Virus record (IMG/VR): IMGVR_UViG_3300047546_002686
Location: 1 to 28,647 of that record
Strand: one strand, 5' to 3'
Source of the DNA: a virus
Length of the DNA: 28,647 bases
The notes beneath the pieces were generated by a model that was not told the origin of the DNA, did not search any database, and saw nothing but the letters and a program-made list of their open reading frames with translations. Made by a program: the position numbers and the translations under genes. Below are positions 28,344 to 28,647 of the stretch, piece after piece (position 1 is the first letter of the stretch; every line of letters begins with the position of its first letter).

Positions 28344-28418
28344 TGGTACCGCCTCCCAGAATTGAACTGGATCCTTCAGTGCCACAAACTGACGTGACTA
28401 CCACTACACTAAGGCGGC
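28344..28418 (-). tRNA. tRNA-His(GUG)
   Basis: Acceptor GCCGCCT pairs with AGGCGGT (G1 against U72), A73, CCA. Anticodon stem TCAGT/ACTGA, loop TTGTGGC, anticodon GUG. Bacterial tRNA-His normally has an extra G-1 opposite C73; here the discriminator is A and no such pair is encoded, so HisRS recognition may differ. Confidence 0.88.
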
Positions 28419-28425
28419 ATAAACT

Positions 28426-28501
28426 TGGTGCTGCCACTCTGTTACGATCAGAGTTCTCTAGTTCTTCAGACTAGCGTGAGGACCACCTTCACCATAGCAG
28501 C
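28426..28501 (-). tRNA. tRNA-Phe(GAA)
   Basis: Acceptor GCTGCTA/TGGCAGC (one U-G), A73, CCA. Anticodon stem CTAGT/ACTAG, loop CTGAAGA, anticodon GAA. T arm CTCTG-ATCGTAA-CAGAG, again with A at position 54. Confidence 0.93.
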
Positions 28502-28502
28502 T

Positions 28503-28579
28503 TGGAGCTCCCAAGAGGACTCAAACCCCTAACCTCCACGTCCGTAGCGTGGCGCTCTATCCAGTTGAGCTATGGAAGC
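28503..28579 (-). tRNA. tRNA-Arg(ACG)
   Basis: Acceptor GCTTCCA/TGGGAGC, U73, CCA. Anticodon stem CCACG/CGTGG, loop CTACGGA, anticodon ACG, which needs host TadA to make inosine for CGU/CGC/CGA. T-loop TTTGAGT replaces the usual C56 by T. Only one base separates it from tRNA-Phe. Confidence 0.92.
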
Positions 28580-28583
28580 AAAT

Positions 28584-28647
28584 TGGTCTGCCTAGTAGGA
28601 CTCGAACCTACGACCCCTTGACTCCAAATCAAGTGCGCTACCAGACT
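28584..28647 (-). tRNA. tRNA-Pro(UGG), cut by window edge
   Basis: The 3' 64 bases are present: D-loop end TGGTAGCGCA, anticodon stem CTTGA/TCAAG with loop TTTGGAG (UGG), T arm GTAGG-TTCGAGT-CCTAC, acceptor TAGGCAG, A73, CCA. The 5' acceptor strand lies beyond the window. Its G72 and A73 fit bacterial proline tRNA. Confidence 0.9.

Noticed and set aside
1-28647. CRISPR array, insertion sequence, integrase or att site
   Set aside because: No regularly spaced direct repeats, transposase or integrase motifs, or terminal inverted repeats were seen on reading both strands.

Overview
This window looks like an accessory and tRNA region of a large, AT-rich, T4-like lytic phage, probably marine, infecting a Gram-negative host. 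The reasons are: tightly packed genes with many ATGA start/stop overlaps; phage-borne thyX, speD and a DUF3310 gene; a glycine-rich tail-fibre-type protein; two HNH endonucleases; exact T4-type late promoter octamers (TATAAATA) just upstream of several genes; and 21 recognisable tRNAs plus one tRNA-like element, nearly all with encoded CCA. No capsid, terminase or replication core gene is visible, so the exact clade is inferred. The guaC product and the initiator tRNA resemble gammaproteobacterial versions.

Layout, almost all on the minus strand. 1-3.4 kb: thyX, small hypotheticals, tRNA-Leu(UAA), tRNA-Arg(UCU), a GT25-like glycosyltransferase and an initiator-type tRNA. 3.4-5.6 kb: speD-like AdoMet decarboxylase, then three exported proteins (NlpC/CHAP-like peptidoglycan hydrolase, SLT lytic transglycosylase, DRGH nuclease). 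5.6-12 kb: a translationally coupled sugar/surface-modification block (dTDP-glucose dehydratase, four SAM methyltransferases, a radical SAM protein, two glycosyltransferase-like proteins). 12-17.3 kb: queuosine-precursor transporter plus GMP reductase, GT2 glycosyltransferase, tRNA-Ser, DUF3310, MTA/SAH-nucleosidase-like protein, GalE-like epimerase, TagD-like cytidylyltransferase and a YdcH-like protein, starting from a good sigma70-type promoter and ending at an intrinsic terminator. 17.4-19.8 kb: a plus-strand gene for a 799-aa exported protein with a putative outer-membrane beta-barrel. 19.9-28.6 kb: tRNAs interleaved with HNH genes, hypothetical phage genes, a Gly-rich adhesin-like protein and three short plus-strand genes that carry their own late promoters.

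How it fits together: the left two thirds read as a programme that remodels nucleotide, polyamine and sugar-nucleotide metabolism and possibly the host or virion surface, followed by envelope lysis. The right third is a tRNA and homing-endonuclease landscape. Points deserving most attention are the HNH gene whose RBS is enclosed by a 14-bp inverted repeat split by a late promoter, a 5' tRNA remnant next to the second HNH gene, two leucine tRNAs with contracted variable arms, a 62-nt tRNA-like element lacking one arm, and the phage-encoded outer-membrane protein.
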